Source of the DNA: Trebonia sp050013875
GTDB lineage: Bacteria; Actinomycetota; Actinomycetes; Streptosporangiales; Streptosporangiaceae
Direction of reading: 5' to 3'
DNA length: 64,000 nucleotides
Assembly (NCBI GenBank): GCA_050013875.1
Contig: JBEKEK010000051.1
Span: forward strand, 10,353 to 74,352
Numbering within the stretch: position 1 is the first letter of the stretch; each line of letters begins with the position of its first letter. Made by a program: the position numbers and the translations under genes. The notes beneath the pieces are model-generated. The model saw only the letters and a list, made by a program, of their open reading frames with translations. It was not told the DNA's origin and searched no databases. This document shows positions 9,081-17,444 of the stretch, piece after piece.

Positions 9081-10139
9081 ATGGAAGCAACGATCGATGT
9101 GACCGGCCTGCGCAAGCGGTTCGGTCCGACGCTGGCGCTTGACGGGATGACCTTCAGCGTCGCGCCGGGTCAGGTCACCGGATTCGTCGGACCCAACGGC
9201 GCCGGGAAGTCCACCGCGATGCGGGTGATCCTCGGCCTGGATGCGGCCGACGAGGGCACCGCCTTGGTCGGCGGGCAGCCATACCAGAACTTGCGGCGTC
9301 CGTTGAGCCAGGTTGGCGCCCTGCTCGACGCCGCCGCGCTGCAGCCGAGCCGCAGCGCCCGCAACCATCTGCTGTGGCTGGCCCACTCGCAGGGACTTGG
9401 CGGCCGGCGGGTGGACGAGGTGGTCGCGCAAGCGGGCCTGAAGCCGGCCATAAGACGCCGGGCGGGAGGTTTCTCACTCGGCATGCGCCAGCGCCTCGGG
9501 ATCGCCGCCGCGCTGCTTGGCGACCCGCCGGTGCTGATCCTGGACGAGCCGTTCAACGGCATGGACCCCGAGGGCATCGTCTGGATGCGCGGATTCCTGC
9601 GCGGGCTGGCGGCCGAAGGCCGCGCCGTGTTCGTCTCCAGCCACCTGATGAGCGAGCTGCAGGACACCGCCGACCACCTCGTGGTGGTCGGCCGCGGCAA
9701 GGTCATCGCCGACGCGGCCGTCAAGGACATGATCGCGGCCGCGTCCGATGACCGGGTCGAGCTGCGCACGGCAGCGCGGGCGGAGGCAATGACCGTACTG
9801 GCGCGCGCGGGGGCTGAGGTCGCCGCGACGGCGCCGGATGTCCTCACGATTAAAGGCCTTTCTGCTGAACGTACGGTGGCTGCTCTCACTGCCAACCGGG
9901 TTCCCTTCACCGAGGTAAGCGCCCACCGGGCGACGCTGGAAGAGGCCTACATGGAGCTCACCCGCGATGCGGTGGAATACCGCGCAGCCCCGGCTGTTCC
10001 CTCCGGCCAGGCCCCCTCCGCCGCCCCCGGCCCGGCCCCGTCTGCCGAACCCGGCCAGGCCCCCTTCGCCAACCCCGGCCAACCCCGTTCCACTACCCCC
10101 GGCCAGGCTCCCTCGGCCAGGCCCGGAGGGACGCTATGA
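9081..10139 (+). CDS. ABC transporter ATP-binding protein with a repetitive C-terminal tail
   Basis: ATPase of an ABC-2 type exporter, 352 residues. Walker A is GPNGAGKST (about residues 38-46), the signature is FSLGMRQRLG, Walker B is PVLILDEPFNGMDPEG, and the switch is in FVSSHLM. The domain ends near 305. The last 45 residues are a low-complexity tail of Pro, Gly, Ala and Ser with a recurring PGQAP/PGPAP unit of about eight residues, encoded by near-repeats at about 10003-10130. Its stop overlaps the permease start (ATGA at 10136), so ATPase and permease are coupled. It is divergent from the two-component genes, a layout common for envelope-stress ABC modules. Substrate unknown. Confidence 0.93.
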   Translation: MEATIDVTGLRKRFGPTLALDGMTFSVAPGQVTGFVGPNGAGKSTAMRVILGLDAADEGTALVGGQPYQNLRRPLSQVGALLDAAALQPSRSARNHLLWLAHSQGLGGRRVDEVVAQAGLKPAIRRRAGGFSLGMRQRLGIAAALLGDPPVLILDEPFNGMDPEGIVWMRGFLRGLAAEGRAVFVSSHLMSELQDTADHLVVVGRGKVIADAAVKDMIAAASDDRVELRTAARAEAMTVLARAGAEVAATAPDVLTIKGLSAERTVAALTANRVPFTEVSAHRATLEEAYMELTRDAVEYRAAPAVPSGQAPSAAPGPAPSAEPGQAPFANPGQPRSTTPGQAPSARPGGTL

Positions 10140-11746
10140 CCACCATGGCGCCGTACCGCTCAACCGCGCACGCCCGCGACGGTTTCCGCCAGTTGCTGCA
10201 CGCGGAGTGGACCAAGTTCCGCACGGTGCGCGGCTGGGCCGTCGGCATGATCGTCGCGGTCCTGGTGACGGCGGGGATCGGGATCTTCGTCGCGGCTGGC
10301 GGCGCCAGCCCATCGTGCCAGACTGTCAACGGGACGACAGGCCAGGCCGGGGGGTGCGGCGGGCCAACGCTTACGCTGGGGCCGGGCGGCGAGCCGGTGA
10401 CCGACAACTTCTACCTGGTCCGGCAGCCTCTCGCCGGCAACGGCAGCATCACGGTCCGGGTGACCTCGCTGACCAGCCTGCTCCCGCCGGCCAGGGCCGA
10501 GTTCGGCACGCCCCCCGCACGGTCAGGCACCGTGCCGTGGTCCAAGGCCGGGATCATTATCGGGGCGACGAGCCTCTCCGCGCCGCAGGCGTACGCCGCG
10601 ATGATGGTCACCGGCGGCAACGGGGTGCGGATGCAGTGGAACTACACCGGCGACACGCCCGGCCTGCCCGGCATCGTTTCGGCGGCGAGCCCGCGCTGGC
10701 TGAGGCTGACCCGCGACGGCGACACGATCAAGGGCTATGACTCCACGGATGGCGTGCACTGGACGGTCGTCGGTGCCGTGCGGCTCGCGGGACTGCGGTC
10801 AACTGTCCAGGCCGGCCTGTTCACCGCCTCACCGACCCTCCCCGTGGATGCCGTTAACATCGCCGGGGTGACCCAGGGGGGCGGCGGCCTAACCGCCTCC
10901 ACCGGCGTCTTTGACCACCTCAGCCGCACCGGCAGGTGGCCGGTCGGCACCTGGGCCGGCGGCTACACCGAGGGCGACAACGCCGCAGAAGCGCAGGGGA
11001 TCGGCGGGTACCGCCAGGTTGCCGGCCGGTTCACCGTCACCGGGCAAGGCGACATCGCGCCCGTCATCCCGTACCAAGGAGACCCCGGCTCCGCCAGCGG
11101 AACCATCGCCAGCTACCTCATCGGCACGTTCGTGGGGCTGATCGCGGTGGCCGTGGTCGCGACGATGTTCATGACCGGCGAGTACCGCCGGGGCCTGATC
11201 AGGACGACCCTGGCCGCCAGCCCGCGCCGCGGCCGTATGCTTGCGGCGAAGGCTCTCGTGATCGGGGCGGTCGCGTTCGCGGCCGGTCTGCTCGGCGCCG
11301 CCGGCGCGGAGATCGTCGGCAGCCGCATAGCGCGCTCCCATGGAACCCAGGTTTTCCCCGAGCCGTGGCCGGCCGAACTGCGGATGATCGTCGGCACGGC
11401 GGCGCTTGCGACCGTCGTCGCCGTCCTCACCCTCGCCGTCGCCACCATCGTCCGCCGCAGCGTCGCCGCGGTGACGATCATCTTCGTGGTGATCGTGGTG
11501 CCTTACTTCCTGGCGGCCGTCGCCACATTGCCGGCTGGAGTCGCGGACTGGCTGCTGCGCGTCACGCCGGCCGCCGCCTTCGCCGTCCAGCAGGCAACGC
11601 CGCGGTACCCGCAGGTAGACGCCTACTACGCGCCGGTGGCCGGGTTTTACCCGCTCGCGCCGTGGGCCGGCTTCGCCGTCCTGTGCGCGTGGACGCTGGT
11701 CGCGCTCGGCGGGGCCGGCTACCTGCTGCGCCGGAGGGACGCGTGA
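10136..11746 (+). CDS. ABC-2 type permease with an extracytoplasmic lectin-like insert
   Basis: Membrane component of the exporter, 536 residues. It starts with the actinobacterial permease motif HAEWTKFRTVRGW, then a first membrane helix (about 35-58). About 260 residues of polar, Thr/Gly-rich sequence follow before the next hydrophobic helix at about 325, where the standard ABC-2 part begins (MTGEYRRGLIRTTLAASPRRGRMLAAK and five further helices). The insert contains WSKAGIIIGATS, RWLRLTRDGDTIKGYDSTDG and VHWTVVG, the pattern of DUF1349/concanavalin-like beta-sandwich domains. So a sugar-binding-like fold probably sits outside the membrane between helices 1 and 2. Function of the insert is inferred. 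The gene overlaps the ATPase gene by 4 nt. Confidence 0.88.
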   Translation: MTTMAPYRSTAHARDGFRQLLHAEWTKFRTVRGWAVGMIVAVLVTAGIGIFVAAGGASPSCQTVNGTTGQAGGCGGPTLTLGPGGEPVTDNFYLVRQPLAGNGSITVRVTSLTSLLPPARAEFGTPPARSGTVPWSKAGIIIGATSLSAPQAYAAMMVTGGNGVRMQWNYTGDTPGLPGIVSAASPRWLRLTRDGDTIKGYDSTDGVHWTVVGAVRLAGLRSTVQAGLFTASPTLPVDAVNIAGVTQGGGGLTASTGVFDHLSRTGRWPVGTWAGGYTEGDNAAEAQGIGGYRQVAGRFTVTGQGDIAPVIPYQGDPGSASGTIASYLIGTFVGLIAVAVVATMFMTGEYRRGLIRTTLAASPRRGRMLAAKALVIGAVAFAAGLLGAAGAEIVGSRIARSHGTQVFPEPWPAELRMIVGTAALATVVAVLTLAVATIVRRSVAAVTIIFVVIVVPYFLAAVATLPAGVADWLLRVTPAAAFAVQQATPRYPQVDAYYAPVAGFYPLAPWAGFAVLCAWTLVALGGAGYLLRRRDA

Positions 11747-11885
11747 GTTCCGCCGGACATCACCTGCCACTTGATCATCAGCAGCATCGGCTGCCCGGTG
11801 TGCCGGAGAAAGGCCCGAGCTCGACCGGACAGCGCCTGCCACCGGATGATCCCGAGCATCGCGTACAGCGGCCAGGGAGGTGCGC

Positions 11886-12797
11886 GTGAGCCAGACGGCT
11901 CGAGCGGCCGGTCCCGAACGTGAGCCGGGCACCGGCTCAGCCCTCTCCGGCTCCGGTGCCTGCGGGGGAGACCCGATGCGGGCCGCTCGTGGTTGGCGAT
12001 TCCCGGAGGCGCTTGGCGACGCGGTGCACGGGGAGTGGACCAAGCTGCGGACATTGCCCGGCACCGGCTGGCTGCTGCTGGCCGCGGCCGCGGTGACCAT
12101 CGCGGTGAGCACGGCCTTGGAGGCCACGACGACCGCCACGGCCTGCCCGCCCGGTGGCTGCCAGTCGGATCCGGTCAAGCTCAGCCTCACCGGCGTGCAG
12201 GCCGGGCAGGTGATCGTGGTGATTATCGCCGTGCTCGCGGTCAGCGGCGAGTACAGCGCCGGGATGATCCGGGTGACGCTGACCGCGATGCCACGCCGCC
12301 TGACGATGCTCGCCGCCAAGGCCGCGGTCCTCATCGGCCCGGTGCTCGCGGTCGGCGCCGTGGCGGTGCTGGCGTCGGTGCTGGCCGGGCGGCTGATCCT
12401 GCCCGGGCACGGGTTCACCACGGCGCACGGCTACCCGCCGCTGTCGCCGGGCAGCGGCCCGGTGCTGCGGGCCGCCTGCGGCTCGGTCCTCTATCTCGGC
12501 CTGATCGCGCTGCTCAGCCTGGGCATCGCGACCGCGGTGCGGGAGCCCGCGGTGGCGATCGGGCTCGTCCTCGGTCTGCTGTACCTGTTCCCGATCGTGA
12601 CCGGCGTGGTCGGCAACCAGCACTGGCAACGCCACCTGGAGCAGGTCGCCCCGATGACCTCCGGGCTCTACATCCAGGCCACCGTCAATCTGAGCGACCT
12701 GCCGCTCACGCCTTGGCAGGGCCTGGGCGTGCTCGCCGCCTGGGCCGCCGGGGCGCTCGCCGCAGGCGGCCTGCTGCTACGCCTCCGCGACGCCTGA
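11886..12797 (+). CDS. Second ABC-2 type permease
   Basis: Membrane permease of the same exporter, about 303 residues. It carries the paired family motif HGEWTKLRTLPGTGW, an ABC-2 layout with six hydrophobic helices, and the cytoplasmic SGEYSAGMIRVTLTAMPRR segment that parallels the first permease. GTG at 11886 is preferred for its GGAGG at 11876-11880. ATG at 11976, with GGGGGAGA upstream, is a serious alternative and would give a more usual N-terminus. The short region between the two permeases (11747-11885) contains two imperfect copies of a sequence of about 38 bp beginning CCGGACA. The extreme 3' end of the gene is tandemly duplicated after the stop. Confidence 0.88.
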   Translation: MSQTARAAGPEREPGTGSALSGSGACGGDPMRAARGWRFPEALGDAVHGEWTKLRTLPGTGWLLLAAAAVTIAVSTALEATTTATACPPGGCQSDPVKLSLTGVQAGQVIVVIIAVLAVSGEYSAGMIRVTLTAMPRRLTMLAAKAAVLIGPVLAVGAVAVLASVLAGRLILPGHGFTTAHGYPPLSPGSGPVLRAACGSVLYLGLIALLSLGIATAVREPAVAIGLVLGLLYLFPIVTGVVGNQHWQRHLEQVAPMTSGLYIQATVNLSDLPLTPWQGLGVLAAWAAGALAAGGLLLRLRDA

Positions 12798-12864
12798 GCT
12801 CGCCGCCTGGGCCGCCGGGGCGGTCGCCGCCGGCGGCCTGCTGCCACACCTCCGCGGCGCCTGA
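12731..12864 (+). repeat. 67-bp imperfect tandem duplication at the permease gene 3' end
   Basis: Bases 12731-12797, the last 67 bp of the second permease gene including its TGA, recur immediately as 12798-12864 with five mismatches by my count. Both copies end in CCTGA. The second copy is non-coding in the gene's frame because 67 is not a multiple of three, yet its own copy of the reading frame ends in a stop at the corresponding place. Confidence 0.85.
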
Positions 12865-13005
12865 GCACGCCGCTGACGAGCCGGCCGGCGCCCTCGGCAC
12901 CCGGACGTCGCGTGAAGTCCTGGTGCTCTCGCGCCGGAGAGCATCGCCGGGAACACCGTCGGATTCGGGGATCGGTGTCGCCATCGCCGCGGGCGGCGGA
13001 GCGGG

Positions 13006-13731
13006 TCAGCGCAATTTCCTGAGCCGTTCCGCTTCCGCCGCGGGCAGCCGCCGCACTGCCTCGCGGAAGGTCACCCCCGACATCGCCGGCAGGTGCCGCT
13101 GTGTCCATGCGGCGACCCAGTCCGGATCATGCTTTGAGACCTCCCGCAGCACCCAGCCGATCGCCTTGCGGATGAAGAACTCGCGCTCCGCCAGCATCGG
13201 TTCCGCGTACCAGGTAAACCGGGCCAGGTCCGGCTGCCCGCTCCGGATTCCGCGCAGCAGCGCGAGCAGCGCCGACCGCCGCACCCAGAAGTCCGCGTCC
13301 ACCGCCCACCGATCGACGGCCGGCCAGGACCGAGCATCGCGGAGCGCGATCTCGCCCGCCACGTTGACCGCCAGCCCGTCCACCAGCGCCCAGGTCCCCG
13401 ACTCGCGTACCAGCCGCTCCACCACCGCCAGCTCGGCCGCCCCCAAGCGGGGCGCGGCCAGTGTCAGGATCTCCACCGCCGCCATCCGCCGTTCATGCAC
13501 CGGCTCGCCCCAGAGCGCGACTGCCCACCCGACCATCCCGGCCCCGTCAAGCCCGGGATGGCCCCGCACCGCCTCGGTTACGACCCGCCGCGTCTCCGGC
13601 ACGGTCACGCCGAAGAACTCCAGCTCGCTCTTGAGATACCGCTTCTCCTGAAGGGCCCGCTCCGCCGTCCCGACCGCCCGCAGCGCTTCCGCGACCGCCA
13701 GCGCCGCCCTCTCCGGCTCAAACCCATCCAT
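13006..13731 (-). CDS. DNA alkylation repair protein, AlkD-like
   Basis: HEAT-repeat DNA glycosylase family that removes N3- and N7-alkylated bases without flipping them. The 241-residue length fits. The motif TWALVDGLAVN supplies the W-x3-D pair equivalent to the Trp and catalytic Asp of AlkD. WVRRSALLAL gives the conserved Arg, and RKAIGWVLREVSKHDP is the strongly conserved C-terminal helix. The N-terminal SELEFFGVTVPETR is also a family hallmark. It is cytoplasmic and monocistronic, on the minus strand. An inverted repeat (13786-13864) lies upstream. Activity is inferred from family motifs. Confidence 0.9.
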   Translation of the reverse strand: MDGFEPERAALAVAEALRAVGTAERALQEKRYLKSELEFFGVTVPETRRVVTEAVRGHPGLDGAGMVGWAVALWGEPVHERRMAAVEILTLAAPRLGAAELAVVERLVRESGTWALVDGLAVNVAGEIALRDARSWPAVDRWAVDADFWVRRSALLALLRGIRSGQPDLARFTWYAEPMLAEREFFIRKAIGWVLREVSKHDPDWVAAWTQRHLPAMSGVTFREAVRRLPAAEAERLRKLR

Positions 13732-13785
13732 GCGGTCACCCTAAGCCCGACTCCGCCGGCCCGGGTCCTGGCCGGTGGATTCGGT

Positions 13786-13864
13786 CTTGGGGCCAAAGTT
13801 GTACGCCTCTGCGCCGGAAATAGCGGCATTTGTCCGCCGCGGACTGTACAAGTTTGGCCCCAAG
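13786..13864. repeat. 79-bp inverted-repeat element
   Basis: Nineteen-base arms at 13786-13804 and 13846-13864 are inverted copies with one mismatch, separated by 41 bases. The arms begin CTTGGGGCC and end GGCCCCAAG. It lies downstream of the hydrolase gene and upstream of the AlkD-like gene, both on the minus strand. A terminator would normally have a shorter loop, so a small non-autonomous element or a regulatory structure is also possible. Confidence 0.6.
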
Positions 13865-13888
13865 CTAAGCCGGTGATCCCGCTATCGC

Positions 13889-14575
13889 TCAGGCGGGACT
13901 CAGAAATGCCAAGGCCATCCGGGTAAATGCCTCGGGATCGGCACTGTGAATCAGATGGCCGACCGGGATGGTTTCCAGGTGGGCACCGGGGATCCGCCTG
14001 GCCAGCTCGACCACCCAGTCCTGGGGGATGTAGCTCTGCGGTCCGCCGCCGATGACCAGCGTTTCCGCGGTGATCTGGCCGAGTCGCCCCAGCCACCCTG
14101 GGTCAGGGTTGTCGATCTGCCTTCGGATGGCCAGCACCATTTCCCAGTCATAAGGGAGCTCGCCCGCTGGCCGCTCAGGGAGGCCGCGCTGGCGGGGAAG
14201 CAGCGCCGCGACATCTTCGAGGATCAGCCGGCTCACCCGGTGCGGGTGATCGCCGGCGAGGAGGTAGGCCACCAGCCCGCCCATCGAGTGCCCGATCAGC
14301 TCCACCCGCTCGAGCTTCAGGGCGTCGAGGAAACGGAGCACATCCGTTTCCATGCGCTCCACCGAGTAGTCGCCGGGCCAGTCGCTTTGCCCGTGGCCGC
14401 GCAGATCTGGCGCGTAGACCCGTCGGTGCTTGGCCAGGGCCGGGGCCACCACGCCCCAGTCGGCGGCACCTTCGCCCAGCGCGTGCAGCAGGACAAGCGG
14501 CTCAGCAGTGGGCGGACCCCAGACCCGGCAGGCGAGCCGGGGCCCTCCGGTGGCAATCACGCGGTCATCGTCCAC
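13889..14575 (-). CDS. Alpha/beta-fold hydrolase
   Basis: A 228-residue alpha/beta hydrolase with a GTG start. The oxyanion strand LVLLHALGEGAADW, the YAPDLRGHGQSDWP loop and the nucleophile elbow GHSMGGLVA (Ser about 96) are clear. The acid is probably in the strand before GGGPQSYIPQ, and the His is in PVGHLIHSADPE near the end. The lid region is short. Substrate cannot be inferred; the family includes esterases, haloperoxidase-like proteins and lactonases. It is cytoplasmic. The inverted repeat 13786-13864 follows its stop. Confidence 0.88.
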   Translation of the reverse strand: MDDDRVIATGGPRLACRVWGPPTAEPLVLLHALGEGAADWGVVAPALAKHRRVYAPDLRGHGQSDWPGDYSVERMETDVLRFLDALKLERVELIGHSMGGLVAYLLAGDHPHRVSRLILEDVAALLPRQRGLPERPAGELPYDWEMVLAIRRQIDNPDPGWLGRLGQITAETLVIGGGPQSYIPQDWVVELARRIPGAHLETIPVGHLIHSADPEAFTRMALAFLSPA

Positions 14576-14704
14576 GAACCGGACAATAACAGCCGTGCGA
14601 ATACGGGGATCCAGCCGGCATGATCGGCTTGCCGGTTCCAGCGCGCATCCGGCGTTTCGGCCGCAAGGCGGACTTGCGCCTACGTGGGGCTTGGCGCCCG
14701 AGGC

Positions 14705-15139
14705 TCAGGCCGCCTCGAGGGGCGGTGTATCGGCGGCGAGCGTGATGACGGGCACGCAGTGGCGGTCGAGCTCGGCCGTGAGCTCGGCGGACGCACCGAG
14801 CAGGAGCAGGCACTGCCCGCCTTCCTCGAACGTGCGGGCGGGCGCCAGCAGGTCCCTCGCGAACGCGCGGGGGCTGGTGACGACGGCGGCGGTCAGATCG
14901 ACGATGACCATGTTGCTGCTGCTCGCCAGGTGACCGAGCGACTCGCTGAGCCCGCGCAGCGCCGCTTTGTCCAGCGTTCCCGCCGGGCGCAGGATCGCGG
15001 TGAGCCACCGTCCCTGGTCGGCCGCCGCGCTCGCCAGCGCCCCGACGGCCGGCGCGGCCGCGAGCCGGTCCCGCTTGCTCGGCCGGGTCCGCTGCGCCTG
15101 CGCAAGTTCGTCGCGATCGGACAGGTTCCACGTCGTCAT
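14705..15139 (-). CDS. STAS-like protein
   Basis: A 144-residue protein from the ATG at 15139 (GGGAGCG upstream). The segment from about residue 50 onward reads like a STAS domain: GRWLTAILRPAGTLDKAALRGL, then NMVIVDLTAAVVTSPRAFA, then a second strand with QCLLLLGAS. STAS domains in this phylum mostly act as anti-sigma-factor antagonists. The Ser or Thr normally phosphorylated follows the DL(T/S) strand, here T or S in DLTAAVVTSP. No anti-sigma factor lies nearby, so the partner is unknown. The assignment rests on pattern and length, not on a strong motif. Confidence 0.6.
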   Translation of the reverse strand: MTTWNLSDRDELAQAQRTRPSKRDRLAAAPAVGALASAAADQGRWLTAILRPAGTLDKAALRGLSESLGHLASSSNMVIVDLTAAVVTSPRAFARDLLAPARTFEEGGQCLLLLGASAELTAELDRHCVPVITLAADTPPLEAA

Positions 15140-15302
15140 GATCCGCTCCCGTTGCGTTCGAGCCATTCGGTCCTTACGCCATCAAGCATGGCCACTGTGG
15201 ATCAGCGGGAGATGCCGGAATCCTTAGCCTCGTCTCAGAGTCGGCGGGGCGGTCGGCCCAGCAGAGGAAACCGAGAACAAGCCGGCTGGAGCCATCCGCG
15301 GG

Positions 15303-16074
15303 TCAGCCACTGAGCCGGCCGAGGGCCAGCTCGAGCGGCTGCTCGACGCGTGCGGTCATGCCTGCCGTGCCGACGGGGACACGCCCGCCTACCTGGATCG
15401 GAACGAAGCGCGGCCACGCATCGCCGTAGGCCGCGAGCAGGTGCAGGTCCCACCACGGATCGGTGCCGCGGCCGGTCTCCGCCGCATAGGCCAGCCGGAA
15501 CCGCTCGGCCCAGTCCGCTGAGTACGCGAGGTTGAGCCGGCAGTGCCCCACGTCGGTCTCGGGCGGCCCGAGCGACGCGACGCTCCAGTCAACGACCCCG
15601 GTGAGCCTGCCGCGGGCCCAGAGCAGATTGAAATGCTGGAAGTCGCGGTGGACAAAGCACGTGGTTCGCTGTTCGTGTGGCGACTGAAGAACCTCGATCG
15701 CGGCCCGCCACACGTCCGGCCGTACGGCGGTGGCCGGAACGGTCAGCTGGGCCGGGTCGATCCAGCGCTCGAAGGCAGCGGCCGCGACTGGCGCGTCACG
15801 GATCGCGGCCGCCGTGGCGGCCATCCGCCTCAGCCAATCGTCAGGATCCGCGGGCGTCAGGCAAAGATGGCCGCGCGGCCCGCTCATACTGCCGGAGGAC
15901 GACGAACAGCGGAGTACCGTCGCCTCGCTCGACGGTCAGCCGGTGAACCGCCGACGTAATCCCGCCGGTCATCCGCCGCGACGCCACCACCAGGAACCCG
16001 TGGCCCAGCGCCCGCTCGGCCCAGCGCAAGGCACCCGGCGACGGACCCCGCCGACGAAACTCCACAGCCGCCAC
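15303..16074 (-). pseudogene. Aminoglycoside-phosphotransferase-like kinase, internally deleted and frameshifted
   Basis: Two adjacent reading frames look like the ends of one APH-fold kinase. The N-terminal frame (16074 down to 15841) has GGITSAVHRLTVERGDGTPLF, the nucleotide-binding hairpin, followed by VVLRQYER. The C-terminal frame (from about 15887 down to 15303) has TPADPDDWLRRMAA, the catalytic loop FVHRDFQHFNLLWARG and the metal Asp in GVVDWSVA. Family members normally have several dozen residues between the lysine-bearing strand and the LTPADP-type helix. Here the two parts nearly abut and are out of frame, so a deletion with frameshift has removed the hinge region. The C-terminal part retains catalytic residues but has no ATP-binding lobe. 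A sequencing error alone would not explain the missing segment. Confidence 0.75.
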
Positions 16075-16422
16075 CCTGTCACAGCCCGCGGTGAGCTGAC
16101 ATTAACGGTCGCCAGTGACAGCGTGGGTCTTCCGGCCGTCATCCTTGACGGCGTCCCCGCCTCGGCCCGGCCCAACCGGGCGGAGCCGGGTCCGAGCAGT
16201 ACCCCTGGCGATATTCGGATGGCACAGCGGCGGTAAAGCTGTGGTTTGGGGCGCTGTGCCGCCTTTCGTTAAGCGCCGGACGCCGCCGGATGGCCGAGCC
16301 GGGGCGGGCCACCGCCGCCGAAGAAGCGCCCGCGGGCTCGACCGCGTCCTTCCCGCCGTCATGGCCGGCGGGACGCTGAATCCGCCACCACCTGCTGGGC
16401 AGCGGGTTCAGGGCGGGCAGGC
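16075..16422. other. Intergenic, no gene seen
   Basis: About 350 bp between the broken phosphotransferase and a PF04672-type methyltransferase, both on the minus strand. Frames that stay open here have the Arg/Pro-rich composition of non-coding high-GC DNA. A weak hairpin region (GGCCCGGCCCAACCGGGCGG near 16160-16185) may be a terminator for the methyltransferase transcript. Confidence 0.4.
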
Positions 16423-17244
16423 CTACAGCTTGCGGGCGTTGGCGCAGAGCATCCAGACGCCGGGCGCGGGGTCTGCTGGCGAGTACACGAACGCGGGGTC
16501 GGTGTAGGTGCGCACGTCGGTGAGGCCGGGCGGCAGCAGTTCGAAGCCGGTGAACAGCTCCCGGATCGCGGCGGTGGTACGCAGTTGCGAGTCGGCGGGT
16601 GACTTCTCGTACACCTCGGAGACGCCCGCCACGTTGGAGGGGTCGGCGCCGTCGGTGACCACATGCGACAGCGCCAGGTAGCTGCCGGGCGCGAGCCGCC
16701 GCGTGTACTCGGCCACCAGCGGCGTGACGTCGCCGCTCACGAAGTGCAGCACCGACATCATCAGCAGGCCGGCCGGCTGGCTGAAGTCGAGGAGCTTGCC
16801 GACCTCGGGAGCCGCGAAAACGGCCGCCGGGGCGCGCAGGTCAGCGCAGACCGTGGCGGTGCCGGGGCGGCCGCGGATCACCCGCGAGTGGGCGACCACC
16901 ACCGGATCGATGTCCATGTACACGACGTGCGGTTCGGGAACCGTGACGCTGGCGACGTCGTACACGTTCGGCGAGGTGGGCAGCCCGGAGCCGATATCGA
17001 GGTACTGGGTGATCCCGGCGGCGGCCATCTTCTGCACCGCATCGACCAGGAACGCCCGGTTGGCGCGGGCCAGCACCGGGATCACCGGCGCCGCCGCCAT
17101 GGCCTTCTCGGCGGCGTCCCGGTCGACCCGGAAATTGTCCTTGCCGCCCAGATAGTAGTCGTACATGCGCGCCGGGTTGGGCGCGGTCGGCCCGGCGTTG
17201 CTCCAGTCCCAGACATCGGCGGCGGCCGGAACGCTATCACTCAT
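16423..17244 (-). CDS. SAM-dependent methyltransferase, PF04672 (DUF574) type, copy 1
   Basis: Member of an actinomycete-restricted SAM methyltransferase family of unknown substrate. The start at 17244 gives 273 residues, beginning MSDSVPAA, with GGAG upstream. Hallmarks are PNPARMYDYYLGGKDNF (about 17-33), the SAM loop YLDIGSGLPTSPNVYDV (about 78-94), VVYMDIDPVVVAHS and FSQPAGLLMMSVLHFV, then APGSYLALSHV. The second copy at 26.2 kb has the same blocks in the same order. Such genes are often numerous in Streptomyces and relatives. It is transcribed away from dapA, which starts about 200 bp off on the other strand. Confidence 0.92.
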   Translation of the reverse strand: MSDSVPAAADVWDWSNAGPTAPNPARMYDYYLGGKDNFRVDRDAAEKAMAAAPVIPVLARANRAFLVDAVQKMAAAGITQYLDIGSGLPTSPNVYDVASVTVPEPHVVYMDIDPVVVAHSRVIRGRPGTATVCADLRAPAAVFAAPEVGKLLDFSQPAGLLMMSVLHFVSGDVTPLVAEYTRRLAPGSYLALSHVVTDGADPSNVAGVSEVYEKSPADSQLRTTAAIRELFTGFELLPPGLTDVRTYTDPAFVYSPADPAPGVWMLCANARKL

Positions 17245-17444
17245 GAGAAGGAGCTCCGCGTGGGGCAGAAAATGGTGGGTTGCACGGATATCGTACGCCG
17301 CGGCCCAGCGCCCGCCGGCTGGCCGGGCCCGACCGCCGGGCGATTGTCCGGGCTTCTTCATATTCTCTCGTTATTTCGAACGGGCGGGTGATCCCTCTGG
17401 TACGTCAGTGGCTCTCCGGTCGGCCGGCACGGTAGCGTTCTTTC

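Noticed and set aside
17404..17438. GTCAGTG followed by TAGCGT before dapA, similar to the recA damage promoter.
   Set aside because: The spacing is 22 bases instead of eight, so it does not fit the RecA-NDp pattern. TAGCGT alone may still be a -10.
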